Positions 16,624 to 23,489 of a DNA stretch of 64,000 nt are shown piece by piece; within the stretch, counting starts at the first letter, position 1; every line of letters starts with the position of its first letter. The notes under the pieces are model-generated. The model worked only from the letters and a program-made list of their open reading frames with translations. It ran no database searches and had not been told where the DNA came from. The stretch spans positions 1-64,000 of the forward strand of contig JABLXC010000006.1 of assembly GCA_013178185.1 (NCBI GenBank), read 5' to 3'. A program made the position numbers and the translations under genes. This stretch comes from Anaerolineae bacterium (GTDB lineage Bacteria; Chloroflexota; Anaerolineae; Anaerolineales; Anaerolineaceae).

Positions 16624-17475
16624 ATGGCAGCTAGTTATCCAAAGATTGGAAGAGCGGTGCGGCTCTGGCAGCGCCATATCGCAATCCCCGCTGAACATGG
16701 TTCCTGGGTGTTTCTGTTCAGTCCTTTGCTGATTGGCCTGTTCTTAGGGGGTAGGGTTGGGGCAGGTAGTTTGCTTTTGACGCTGGCTATTTTGGCAGGG
16801 TTCTTAATTCGCCAGCCGGTTACTATAATGGTCAAGGCATACAGCGGTCGCCGGCCGCGAAGTGAACTGGCGCCGGCGCGTTTTTGGGCAGTTCTTTATG
16901 GCGTTCTTGGGGGTATCGCGGTTTTTTGGCTGGTAATTTTGGGACACAGTTATGTCCTCTGGATGGTCGTCCCTGCGATCCCTGTTTTTGGGTGGCATTT
17001 GTGGCTGGTGAGCAGGCGCGCAGAGCGTAAAAAACCAGGTGTGGAGATCGTTGCAAGCGGTGTTCTGGCGTTGTCTGCGCCAGCCGCTTATTGGGTCGGC
17101 TTGGGCGGGTATTCGCCCGCCGGTTGGCTGATTTGGGGGTTGTGTTGGCTCCAGGCTGCCGGCTCCATCGTCTATGCCTACTTGCGGCTGGAACAAAGAG
17201 GGTTGAAGCAGGGTCTTTCCGTATCCGATCGTATCCGGTTGGGGAAACGGTCTCTGATGTACAATACATTTTCGTTGCTCCTTAGCATTGGCTTCTCTTT
17301 TGCCCATCTGGTCCCCACGCTGCTACCGCTGGCGTTTGGCGTGCAGTGGCTTGAGACGCTTTGGGGAGTATTGAATCCTGCTATTGGCGCGAAGCCCACG
17401 CAAATCGGTATCCGGCAGCTTGCCGTAAGCAGTCTTTTCACGGTTGTGTTCATTGTTACCTGGTTGTTCTTTTGA
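16624..17475 (+). CDS. YwiC-like family integral membrane protein
   Basis: About 283 residues with eight to nine hydrophobic helices. The first helix region carries IAIPAEHGSWVFLFSPLLIG, the family hallmark EHGxW, followed by a hydrophilic loop with SGRRPRSELAPARFW. The function of YwiC is unknown; in Bacillus it lies beside fnr and narK genes, and here it is beside a Crp/Fnr regulator, which may be meaningful. The frame is open to 16588, but the Met at 16624 has CCAGGAGA upstream and starts the conserved part. A zinc-ribbon microprotein gene follows 29 bp downstream. Confidence 0.78.
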   Translation: MAASYPKIGRAVRLWQRHIAIPAEHGSWVFLFSPLLIGLFLGGRVGAGSLLLTLAILAGFLIRQPVTIMVKAYSGRRPRSELAPARFWAVLYGVLGGIAVFWLVILGHSYVLWMVVPAIPVFGWHLWLVSRRAERKKPGVEIVASGVLALSAPAAYWVGLGGYSPAGWLIWGLCWLQAAGSIVYAYLRLEQRGLKQGLSVSDRIRLGKRSLMYNTFSLLLSIGFSFAHLVPTLLPLAFGVQWLETLWGVLNPAIGAKPTQIGIRQLAVSSLFTVVFIVTWLFF

Positions 17476-17504
17476 TCGAAAAAAATTTTTCATTGGAGGT
17501 ATCC

Positions 17505-17693
17505 ATGTCTGACCCAAAACCCAAGTGCCTGTATTGCGAACAAACGCATGACGAAATTCCGCTACTGGCGCTCAACTACCAGAACCGGCAATACTGGATC
17601 TGCCCTTCTCACTTACCTGTTTTGATCCACCAACCCCATCAATTAATTGGAAAACTACCGGGCGCGGACAAATTGACGCCCCACGAGCATTAA
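17505..17693 (+). CDS. 62-residue zinc-ribbon-like microprotein
   Basis: Small soluble protein with a Cys8-x2-Cys11 pair (KCLYCEQ) and a Cys33-x2-His36 pair (WICPSHL) 22 residues later, a spacing suited to one tetrahedral zinc site. The C-terminal part is His/Pro-rich (HQPHQ, PHEH). TTGGAGGT lies seven bases before ATG 17505. It is probably co-transcribed with the YwiC-like gene. I do not recognise the family; a small regulatory or adaptor role is possible. Confidence 0.7.
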   Translation: MSDPKPKCLYCEQTHDEIPLLALNYQNRQYWICPSHLPVLIHQPHQLIGKLPGADKLTPHEH

Positions 17694-17787
17694 GTCACGC
17701 TTGCTGATCAACCGAATACTTTCGCCGTCCCCTGGAAAGCGCTATTATAATAAGCCATCACGTTAGATTAACCTGAGTGAGGCAAAA

Positions 17788-18255
17788 ATGGATGTCAATA
17801 TTCCGGGGGTCGGCTCTTTTCATTTGCACAATGTGGTCTTCGATCTTAACGGCACCCTGGCGCTTGATGGGAAAATACCTGCTGATGTGAAACGTCGCAT
17901 TCGGGATCTTTCAAAGCAATGCCGCGTTGTCATTACTTCTTCTGATATCCATACCACGCTTGCCTCCCTTGCAGAAGAGCTGGGGGTTGAATATCATGTT
18001 CTACGGGGCGATGAAGTTGCGCCTCAGAAAGCTGCTCTGGTGCGTGCCCTGGGAGCAAGCCAGACCATCGCGGTCGGCAATGGATCGAGTGACTGGCAGA
18101 TGCTTCGCGAGGCGGCGGTGGGGATTGTGGTTGTGGGGACTGAAGGCGCCAGCGTAAAAGCTGCGGCGAATGCGGACATTCTTGTGACCTGCGCGGTGGA
18201 CGCCATTGATTGTATCTTGAACCCCTTGCGATTGGTTGCTACACTCAGAGGTTAG
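17788..18255 (+). CDS. HAD-family soluble P-type-ATPase-like phosphatase
   Basis: 155 residues of the HAD superfamily, close to the soluble P-type ATPase group (COG4087). Motif I is VFDLNGTLA (Asp near 20; the +2 position is Asn rather than Asp, as in the ATPase-related group), motif II is VVITSSD, a Lys is in PQKAALV, and motif III/IV is AVGNGSSDWQML. It has no cap domain insertion of size, so it may act on a macromolecular or small phosphorylated substrate. It appears monocistronic, with a TATAAT-like box (17747-17752) upstream. Confidence 0.8.
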   Translation: MDVNIPGVGSFHLHNVVFDLNGTLALDGKIPADVKRRIRDLSKQCRVVITSSDIHTTLASLAEELGVEYHVLRGDEVAPQKAALVRALGASQTIAVGNGSSDWQMLREAAVGIVVVGTEGASVKAAANADILVTCAVDAIDCILNPLRLVATLRG

Positions 18256-18389
18256 GGAGCGTTCTTCTTTTGATCATCCCTTTGAACATCGTTTTTCTGA
18301 CAAAATGGCCATCGCGTATTCGCCACTAGATGCTATAATGATTTTATGCTCCAAATTAATATTCAAAGCTACTATTAAGGAGGATAGAA

Positions 18390-18887
18390 ATGGCTGAAGA
18401 AAAAAAGAAGGGGTTATTTGGCAAGGCAATTGATGCATTGACTACTCGCGACGAGAAGGAAGCCGCTGAAAAAGCACAGCAGGCTGCACAAGCGGCTCAG
18501 GACCAGGCTGCTGCTGCACAGCAGCGCGCCCAGGAAGCCGAGAGAAAAATTGCGGAAGCAGAAGCCAAAGCGAAACAACTCGAAGCGGAGTTGAAGGCAA
18601 AGGAGAACCAGGAAAAAGCCCATAAATTGTTGGAAGAAATGCGGGCGCGCGACGCCCAAATGGCTGCCGCCGCTGCGGCTGCGGCGCCGAAATTTATCGC
18701 GGAATATGAGGTCAAGGGCTGGGATGAAACCCTCAGTCATGTTGCTTTGAAATACTATAAGAACGCTACCCGGCCGTACTGGATGCTGATTTACGAAGCC
18801 AATAAAGCGGTGATTGGCGATAATCCGAATATCATCAAACCGGGCATGGTCTTGAAAATCCCCGAACTCCCAGCCGATATGAAGTAA
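18390..18887 (+). CDS. Coiled-coil protein with C-terminal LysM domain
   Basis: 165 residues. The first 95 are Ala/Gln/Glu/Lys-rich and predicted to form one long coiled coil; residues about 108-160 are a LysM-like fold (YEVKGWDETLSHVALKYY ending in IIKPGMVLKIPE). No signal peptide is visible, so it is probably cytosolic, as in YgaU-like BON-LysM proteins. TAAGGAGG precedes ATG 18390. It lies 17 bp upstream of a repeat-bearing protein and may be co-transcribed with it. Confidence 0.8.
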   Translation: MAEEKKKGLFGKAIDALTTRDEKEAAEKAQQAAQAAQDQAAAAQQRAQEAERKIAEAEAKAKQLEAELKAKENQEKAHKLLEEMRARDAQMAAAAAAAAPKFIAEYEVKGWDETLSHVALKYYKNATRPYWMLIYEANKAVIGDNPNIIKPGMVLKIPELPADMK

Positions 18888-18904
18888 ATGCGGGGTATGT
18901 GTCA

Positions 18905-19609
18905 ATGGCAGGAAATGTAGATCTTGTAAAGATTTTTCAGACGGTTACAAAGAACCTGGCTCAGAACCAAGATGCCCTCAATCGTGCCGATAGTTATAAC
19001 CATGATCACGGCGATAATGTTGTTCAGGTCTTCAATTTGATCACCAAGGCAGTAAAGGCAAAAAAAGAGGCAGAAGTTTCTGATCAACTGGCGTATGCCA
19101 GCGAATACCTGAGCAAAAACAATCATTCAGGCTCCGGTCAGGCTTATGCCCAAGGTCTGGCGCGGGCAGCCAGCCAGTTCAAAGGTCAAACGCTTAGCCC
19201 TGAAAATTCTATGGGGCTCATCAATGCCTTGTTAGGCGCTGGTCAGGCTGCTGGTTCAGACCAGCCAACTTCGCCAGCCGATTTGTTGGGCGCCTTGCTA
19301 GGGGGTGGCGGGCAAGCCCCGGCACAATCCGCTTCAGCCGCCGGAGATTTGTTGGGCGCCTTGTTAGGGGGTGGAGACCAATCCCAGAATCAGTCTAAGG
19401 AAGGTATGGACACCTCACAATTGCTGGCGATGGGATTGAATATTGGCATGAACTTTTTAGAAGCCAAAAAGCAAGGCCATACGAATATGGAAGCGCTGGT
19501 GCAATCGCTTGTGGCAGGCAGCCAGATGGGACAGACGCCTCACCGCGCTCAGTCGGCCAGCATTGTTGCCAGCACGTTGATGAGTCTACTTACAGCCGGA
19601 TCAAAATAG
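18905..19609 (+). CDS. Uncharacterised protein with duplicated Gly/Leu repeat
   Basis: About 234 residues, largely helical and without signal peptide. An N-terminal helical region (about 1-95) is followed by a linker in which DLLGALLGGG occurs twice (near 125 and 147), and a C-terminal helical part. At DNA level a 29-bp unit starting at 19280 recurs at 19346 with one mismatch, a 22-codon duplication. The N-terminal ADSYNHDHGDNV faintly recalls the DhaL phosphotransferase motif, but I cannot support that assignment. GTG 18899 is an alternative start; ATG 18905 has GGGG about nine bases upstream. Probably co-transcribed with the LysM gene. Confidence 0.65.
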   Translation: MAGNVDLVKIFQTVTKNLAQNQDALNRADSYNHDHGDNVVQVFNLITKAVKAKKEAEVSDQLAYASEYLSKNNHSGSGQAYAQGLARAASQFKGQTLSPENSMGLINALLGAGQAAGSDQPTSPADLLGALLGGGGQAPAQSASAAGDLLGALLGGGDQSQNQSKEGMDTSQLLAMGLNIGMNFLEAKKQGHTNMEALVQSLVAGSQMGQTPHRAQSASIVASTLMSLLTAGSK

Positions 19610-19631
19610 AATTGTTTTGTTGTATACGAAG

Positions 19632-19665
19632 GACAGCCTGGGTGGTTCGCCAGGCTGTCTTTTAT
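19632..19665 (+). terminator. Rho-independent terminator after the LysM pair
   Basis: GACAGCCTGG (19632-19641) pairs perfectly with CCAGGCTGTC (19650-19659) over an 8-nt loop, followed by TTTTATT. Confidence 0.9.
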
Positions 19666-19672
19666 TGCGGCG

Positions 19673-20272
19673 TCATGGCTGTAGCAGGGTAAAAGGATCC
19701 ACATTCTGGCCAGTGCGTTTATCCAGGATGTTGAGATGGGTGTGATAGCCACAATCTCGCCCCCAACAAGGGTTACCCTGCATATCCAGCGTGTAGCCCT
19801 GATTGCTTTCCATACCGATGCGCTGGCCAATTGTCAACTGGTCTCCTATGTTGACCTCATAGAGACCATGCAACAAGGTTACCTGGTACACCTGGTTTTC
19901 GATGATAAGGGTTGTGTTTCCTGATTGATCGATGTAGAAAGCTGTTACTTCCCCGTTAATGGGTGAGATAATTTCAGCGCCTTTGCCTCCGGAGATATCC
20001 ACTGCCATTTGTCCATAGGAAAAGCCATGCAACCCTTGCGTTACAAAATACTGGACGTAAGGAGCTCTGAACGCGGTCTGGTTTTCAGCAGGGGCAGCGA
20101 TCTCTGGCGTGACCGATTCATTCTGTCCTGTAGCGACTGCCGTCGGGGTGAGGGAGGTCAGGCGCGCCTGCGTGAACTCGACTGTGACTGCACCATCCCA
20201 TAGGAGAATGCCGCCGATCAAAAAGATCCAGGCGATTGCTACGAATGTAAAAGCATTGCCTTGATGCTCCAT
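19673..20272 (-). CDS. Membrane-anchored M23-like peptidase domain, degenerate active site
   Basis: About 199 residues: one N-terminal membrane anchor (about 8-25), a low-complexity linker and an M23/LytM beta-sheet domain. The C-terminal zinc motif HxH is present (GYHTHLNI, about His177/His179), and the LLHGLYEVNIGD strand is typical. The first zinc motif, normally H-x3-D, reads Q-x3-D (GQMAVDIS), so a zinc ligand is missing. It is therefore probably a non-catalytic LytM-type regulator or binder of peptidoglycan, as with EnvC/NlpD. The start is uncertain: Met 20272 has only GAACGAG upstream, and the frame is open to 20335. Confidence 0.75.
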   Translation of the reverse strand: MEHQGNAFTFVAIAWIFLIGGILLWDGAVTVEFTQARLTSLTPTAVATGQNESVTPEIAAPAENQTAFRAPYVQYFVTQGLHGFSYGQMAVDISGGKGAEIISPINGEVTAFYIDQSGNTTLIIENQVYQVTLLHGLYEVNIGDQLTIGQRIGMESNQGYTLDMQGNPCWGRDCGYHTHLNILDKRTGQNVDPFTLLQP

Positions 20273-20411
20273 CTCGTTCACCAAATAGAATATACGTTCT
20301 ATTATACAACTTTCCAGGAACTTTGATAGGGGCAATTTTTAATCAAGAGACAAAAAGCTCTGGAAGCTAACCTGGCTTCCAGAGCGTGATAGGGATGCTT
20401 GAATTTTGGGG

Positions 20412-21899
20412 TTACTCGCACTGGCCACCGCAGCACGAGCTATTGTGGGTGGCAGTTGCAGGGTGTTTAACTGCAGAGACCGTAATTGAATATATTTTGG
20501 TGTTTTCGTCTTCCCCGGCAAATACTTTTTTCTTCACCACGATGTTTCTAAACCCTGCCTGTGCGATCAGGCTCAGGTATTCGCCTTCGGGGAGCGCGCC
20601 AGCGATACAGCCTGCCCATTGGGCGGCATCTGCGCTTACAGGCGATGGGAGGGAACGGTCAGAGACGATGTCGCTTACTTCCAGCCTGCCGTTGTTTCGC
20701 AGCACCCGAAAAGCTTCCTGAAAGGCCCGGCCTTTATCTTCTGTGAGGTTGAGAACACAATTGGAGAGGACAACATCAACGCTGTCGTCTTCGATCGGCA
20801 GATTTTCGGCAAAGCCCAGCCTGAAAGACACATTATTAAGACCAGTTTTTTTTAGAGCGCGATTGGCGCGGTCGAGCATGTCTTGGGTCATATCGACGCC
20901 GATGACTTTTCCGGTTGGGCCAACCCTTCTGGCCGCCAGAAAACAATCCAATCCGCCGCCGCTGCCGATATCCAGGACGACTTCGCCGGGCTTCAGGTTA
21001 GCCAACGCAACGGGATTTCCGCAGCCTAGAGAGAATTCAGCCGCTTCGGGGGGTAGATTCGATAACTCATCGGCTGTGAATTCGGGCTGGAATGGGTTGG
21101 AGTCAACCTGTTCCTGGCAGCAGGATGAGTTCCCAGTATCTTGTGCCCCACAGCAAGAAGCGTTTTGGTCGCTTTGACCGCAACACCCTCCTTCGCGCGC
21201 CAATGCACCATAGCTGGATTGCACGTGATTGTGCACATCTTGCACAGATTTTGTCCCGACTGCCACAAAGATGCTCACCTGCGACTGCTGGCCATCTTCT
21301 GAAACCATGGAGGTATTTTGAGATTGGGCGCAACAGGTTTGCCCGGTAGATTCGACCAGAATATTGACCAATCCGGCTTCTTGAAACCACCGGCGAAGTT
21401 GTGAGCGCTCGAAACCAAGCCATTCGTCCGCCATTTCTTCCATCTGCCAGGTGTGGTTGTGCGAATCCTGATCTGTTATGATGAGTCGCCCTCCTGGTCT
21501 GAGGAGGCGCGCCCACTCCTGGATTGCTGCGAGCGGATCGGAGCAGTGGTGCAGTACCATGTTCGCAAACACTACATCCATGCTGTGATCTGGCAATGGG
21601 ATAGAAAGTCCATCTGTCAGATGATATTCGATATTGTCAAAATTCTGTAAATTTTGCCTGGCTACTTCGATCATCGCTTTCGAACCGTCAATCAGGTGCA
21701 CTTTTTGGACGAGCGGCGCCAGGCCGGAGGAAATAAACCCCGTACCGCCGCCAATATCGGCGGCCACCATATCAGGGCGGAGATAGCCACGCTGCAGGGC
21801 AGCTTGCCGGACTTCCTCGGTGAAGTAACCCTGCCGGAGCGAATCCCAATGCTGGGCGACTTTTTCGAAATAGTTCTGAGAACGAGCGGTCATACTCAT
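20412..21899 (-). CDS. arsM: Two-domain arsenite S-adenosylmethionine methyltransferase (ArsM) fusion
   Basis: 495 residues. Residues 1-215 are a complete class-I SAM methyltransferase of UbiE type (VAADIGGGTGFIS at 45-57, DGSKAMIEVAR). Residues from about 221 are ArsM: DVHNHVQSSYGALAREGGCC start, SAM motif VVLDIGSGGGLDCFLAA (307-323), and the As(III) cysteines Cys293 (LGCGNP), Cys381 (LSNCVLNL) and Cys431 (AGCIAGAL). The linker and tail are Cys-rich, with CC pairs at 239-240, 249-250, 260-261 and 489-490. ArsM converts As(III) to methylated and volatile arsines. The N-terminal methyltransferase is an addition to the usual ArsM length. AAGGAGA precedes the start; an ArsR-type operator lies 30 bp upstream. 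Confidence 0.9.
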   Translation of the reverse strand: MSMTARSQNYFEKVAQHWDSLRQGYFTEEVRQAALQRGYLRPDMVAADIGGGTGFISSGLAPLVQKVHLIDGSKAMIEVARQNLQNFDNIEYHLTDGLSIPLPDHSMDVVFANMVLHHCSDPLAAIQEWARLLRPGGRLIITDQDSHNHTWQMEEMADEWLGFERSQLRRWFQEAGLVNILVESTGQTCCAQSQNTSMVSEDGQQSQVSIFVAVGTKSVQDVHNHVQSSYGALAREGGCCGQSDQNASCCGAQDTGNSSCCQEQVDSNPFQPEFTADELSNLPPEAAEFSLGCGNPVALANLKPGEVVLDIGSGGGLDCFLAARRVGPTGKVIGVDMTQDMLDRANRALKKTGLNNVSFRLGFAENLPIEDDSVDVVLSNCVLNLTEDKGRAFQEAFRVLRNNGRLEVSDIVSDRSLPSPVSADAAQWAGCIAGALPEGEYLSLIAQAGFRNIVVKKKVFAGEDENTKIYSITVSAVKHPATATHNSSCCGGQCE

Positions 21900-21928
21900 G
21901 CTGGTATGTCTCCTTGGAAAATTTAATC

Positions 21929-21944
21929 ATCGTAAATATACGAT
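21929..21944. promoter_or_regulatory. ArsR operator in front of arsM
   Basis: ATCGTA (21929-21934), four-base spacer, TACGAT (21939-21944). The identical arms form the core of the larger palindrome in front of arsR (22317-22352), so one regulator should bind both. The site overlaps a TATATT -10-like element read on the minus strand. Confidence 0.75.
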
Positions 21945-21961
21945 AGAAAACCCTAAAAAAA

Positions 21962-22315
21962 TTATTTCTTTGCGTATCTTTCCAAATAGAAGTCGAGCGG
22001 CTGAGAATTTGAGCAGCATTCCGGCAACCAGCGGGCGATCTGTTCCTTGAGCCATTGCACTCCTTCAGCGTTGATACAGTAGCAGGTGGCCGGACCTTCG
22101 ATTTCACCATGGATCAAGCCTGCTTCTCGAAGCACTTTAAGATGCTGGCTGACGGTGGATTGCGCAAGCAGCGTGTTTTGAACGATTTCATTTGTTATAC
22201 AGGTCTGACGTTCTGCCAGGAATTGCATGATCTGAAAGCGTACAGGATTGCCCAAAGCCTTGAGCATTTTGGCGAGGCGTAGATCCGCAGATTGAAGCTG
22301 CTTTTTGGTATTCAT
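21962..22315 (-). CDS. arsR: ArsR-family arsenic-responsive repressor
   Basis: 117 residues with winged helix NTLLAQSTVSQHLKVLREAG. Cysteines able to bind As(III) lie in the wing/C-terminal half (TCYCI and PECCS), a different arrangement from the ELCVCDL site of plasmid ArsR, plus one in RQTCIT. Derepression by As(III) or Sb(III) is expected. GTG 22321 is in frame, but ATG 22315 with AAGGTG upstream is the better start. It is followed after 62 bp by arsM, which has a matching operator; the pair forms an arsenic methylation module with no arsenite pump (ArsB/Acr3) beside it. Confidence 0.88.
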   Translation of the reverse strand: MNTKKQLQSADLRLAKMLKALGNPVRFQIMQFLAERQTCITNEIVQNTLLAQSTVSQHLKVLREAGLIHGEIEGPATCYCINAEGVQWLKEQIARWLPECCSNSQPLDFYLERYAKK

Positions 22316-22316
22316 C

Positions 22317-22361
22317 GTCACCTTATATCGTAATTATACGATATAAGGTGACTCCTGTCAA
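22317..22361 (-). promoter_or_regulatory. Consensus promoter with 36-bp ArsR palindrome
   Basis: On the minus strand: TTGACA (22361-22356), 17-bp spacer, TATAAT (22338-22333), a full consensus promoter. A palindrome with two perfect 16-base arms and a 4-base centre spans 22317-22352; its inner arms are ATCGTA/TACGAT and its outer ends cover the spacer on one side and the AAGGTGAC ribosome-binding site on the other. Bound ArsR would block polymerase entirely, giving tight autorepression. Confidence 0.88.
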
Positions 22362-22366
22362 GGATT

Positions 22367-23308
22367 TTATTCGCCATCGAATGGCTGGGGTTTCTTCACG
22401 GTCAGGGTCAAAATAGGATCTACCTCATCGTTGAGGATTTTCTCACCCAGTATATCGCCATAGCGCACGAGTTTTTGCATTTGCCCCGGGTCGTCCATTT
22501 CGATGTCCTCTTGCATGTCAAAGTTGAACCGGCGAAAATCCATCTGCTCGAAAAATGTGTTCACCAGATGCACTTGCTGGTCATCGGCGGATTGGAGGAA
22601 AGCGCCCAGGATAGGATCAATCCATTGCCACGGCCTGAGGCGGTTTGCCTCGGCAGATTCCAGGCGGTGGGGGCTTCGCCCTGTTCCCAGGCTGATGAGC
22701 GTGGTTTCGGCGGGGTCCCAACCCAAGCAGAAGATTGCTTCGTATGCGGCGATGTAACAGGGATTTGCATAGGAGCCCACGCCGCCATCTACGTAACGGC
22801 CTTCGATAACCGGGAAGTAAGTTGGAACGGTGCAGGAGCACAATACGGCCTGGACGACTGGCCAGTCTTTGTATTCGTCCTTCCAGGGTTTGATGAAGCG
22901 GGTGTGGTTTGTTAGAAGATCAAATGTCGTGATGACGATATCAAAAGGCGATTCTGATGACCAAAAACTGCCCATTTTCCGCTCTCCAAAACAGGCGTCC
23001 AGCGCGTTTTGCAGCGGAGACCGGGCATAACGGTAACGGGTGAGTGGAAACAAAAAGCTGCGCAAGGTGCGTGGGAAGATCGCCTGGCCGAGCTGGACAT
23101 AAAGATCGAACATCTTCAGGGCGGTCAGCCTGGATGCGATGCCGGCGGAAATGATCGAACCTGTTGACGTGCCAACAGCCAGTTGGAAGAGTTCGTGAAC
23201 GGGTTTTCCGAGCTCGGTTTCCAGGTTGAAGAGCGCCCGCGTGACGGCTACGCCCCGAATCCCGCCGCCGTCGATGGCAATGGCCATATGCTTGCGAAAA
23301 GGTTTCAT
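22367..23308 (-). CDS. Patatin-like phospholipase
   Basis: 313 residues of the patatin/RssA lipid acyl hydrolase family. The oxyanion motif DGGGIRG is at 13-19, the nucleophile elbow G-T-Ser48-T-G at 46-50 and the catalytic Asp174 in RYVDGGVGSY, so the Ser-Asp dyad is complete. No signal peptide is present; the enzyme should be cytosolic or membrane-peripheral. The open frame extends to 23503 over the gyrA start, but Met 23308 carries GGAAGGTG upstream and begins the conserved domain. It ends just beyond the arsR promoter and is divergent from gyrA. Confidence 0.9.
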   Translation of the reverse strand: MKPFRKHMAIAIDGGGIRGVAVTRALFNLETELGKPVHELFQLAVGTSTGSIISAGIASRLTALKMFDLYVQLGQAIFPRTLRSFLFPLTRYRYARSPLQNALDACFGERKMGSFWSSESPFDIVITTFDLLTNHTRFIKPWKDEYKDWPVVQAVLCSCTVPTYFPVIEGRYVDGGVGSYANPCYIAAYEAIFCLGWDPAETTLISLGTGRSPHRLESAEANRLRPWQWIDPILGAFLQSADDQQVHLVNTFFEQMDFRRFNFDMQEDIEMDDPGQMQKLVRYGDILGEKILNDEVDPILTLTVKKPQPFDGE

Positions 23309-23489
23309 CACGCACCTTCCCGATAAATGAGGGCTTTGAAAGACTTGCTTATCGGTATTGTAACCCGAAGCGGTAAAAACGAAGATAGAAAACAGCGGTC
23401 GAATCGCGCGAGCTGAGCATGTCGGCGGCCCGGCGTTCGAATAGAGTATAATAACAGGTCGGACTTTCGATAAGATAAGGATCGTAAAC

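Noticed and set aside
18905-19609. DhaL/DAK2-type kinase domain
   Set aside because: Only a short DHG-like string resembles DhaL; the ADP-binding and other aspartate positions cannot be placed.
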